NCBI GenBank assembly: GCA_026713245.1
Contig: JAPOOU010000276.1
Location: 1-32,829, forward strand
Length of the DNA stretch: 32,829 bases
From: Chloroflexota bacterium
GTDB taxonomy: Bacteria > Chloroflexota > Anaerolineae > Aggregatilineales > Phototrophicaceae
Reading direction: 5' to 3'
The stretch's first letter is position 1, and each line of letters opens with the position of its first letter. Made by a program: the position numbers and the translations under genes. Below are positions 32,704 through 32,829 of this stretch, piece by piece. Under the pieces are notes generated by a model. It worked only from the letters and a program-made list of their open reading frames with translations, did no database searches and had not been told where the DNA came from.

Positions 32704-32829
32704 AACGCCACCCCCTGTAGTGGTCCTATAAATCTGGACACATTTTCCCCAGTATTCTGGAAGGGTTTTGGTTTGTGGCAGGAGAATGCTGGACAGGACC
32801 AGCGTGCTTGCAAGAGAGCAGGGAAGCGA
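32704..32829. mobile_element. Possible edge of an insertion sequence, truncated by the window end
   Basis: TAGTGGTCCTATAAATCTGG followed by ACACATTTTCC resembles the terminal repeats of IS3-type elements, and the following 100 bases contain GGCAGGAGA next to an ATG (32786) that stays open to the window end. No transposase domain is visible in the few codons available, and the second end is outside the window. Confidence 0.3.

Overview
The window looks like a bacterial chromosome, most probably a Chloroflexota (Anaerolineae-like) genome. This taxonomic guess is an inference. It rests on two sugar-type ABC transporter operons that lack their own ATPase, on many GGGGCGA...TCGCCCC palindromes between genes, and on short CACCACAGAG-type intergenic repeats. 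No rRNA, tRNA or CRISPR array was found. Genes are dense, often overlapping, and mostly moderately GC-rich. The TerB-domain gene and the methyltransferase/nuclease pair at the right end look visibly more AT-rich.

Left part (1-5.7 kb): an M24 (Xaa-Pro type) metallopeptidase on the minus strand ends at a clear intrinsic terminator. Divergent from it are two paralogous exported proteins, each made of four Cys/Trp repeats. A decayed copy of the peptidase 5' end lies between the two, so this block arose by segment duplication. A HAD phosphatase follows. From 5.67 to 9.35 kb on the minus strand is an amino-sugar module: two SIS-domain proteins flanking a cytoplasmic GH20 beta-N-acetylhexosaminidase.

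Directly upstream of, and physically overlapping, that module (9.34-16.1 kb, minus strand) is the most interesting locus: a tightly packed three-gene cassette. It encodes a 1083-residue TerB-N/TerB-C protein, a BrxD-like (DUF2791-type) P-loop ATPase and an Lhr/BrxHI-like SF2 helicase. No PglX, PglZ or methylase accompanies them. It is a candidate anti-phage or DNA-processing system that is not a complete BREX locus.

The middle (16.3-25 kb) holds a D-2-hydroxyacid dehydrogenase, then an XRE-HTH/SorC-type sugar-responsive regulator that is cut in two by one in-frame TGA. Divergent from it is an ABC operon (binding protein and two permeases), followed by an endonuclease/exonuclease/phosphatase-family protein and an overlapping HNH protein. 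A convergent phytanoyl-CoA dioxygenase-family gene closes this section.

The right part (25-32.8 kb) has a second ABC operon with a composite palindrome between the binding protein and the first permease, then a convergent LarA-like (DUF2088-type) gene. Next is a compact candidate restriction-modification pair: a TSPPY methyltransferase overlapping an endonuclease VII-like HNH nuclease. A small two-helix membrane protein and what may be the edge of an insertion sequence end the window. The two ABC systems, the SorC-type regulator, GH20, SIS proteins, LarA-like protein and dehydrogenase suggest a carbohydrate-scavenging heterotroph. The two cassettes at 9.3-16.1 kb and 30.6-32.1 kb are its probable defence genes.
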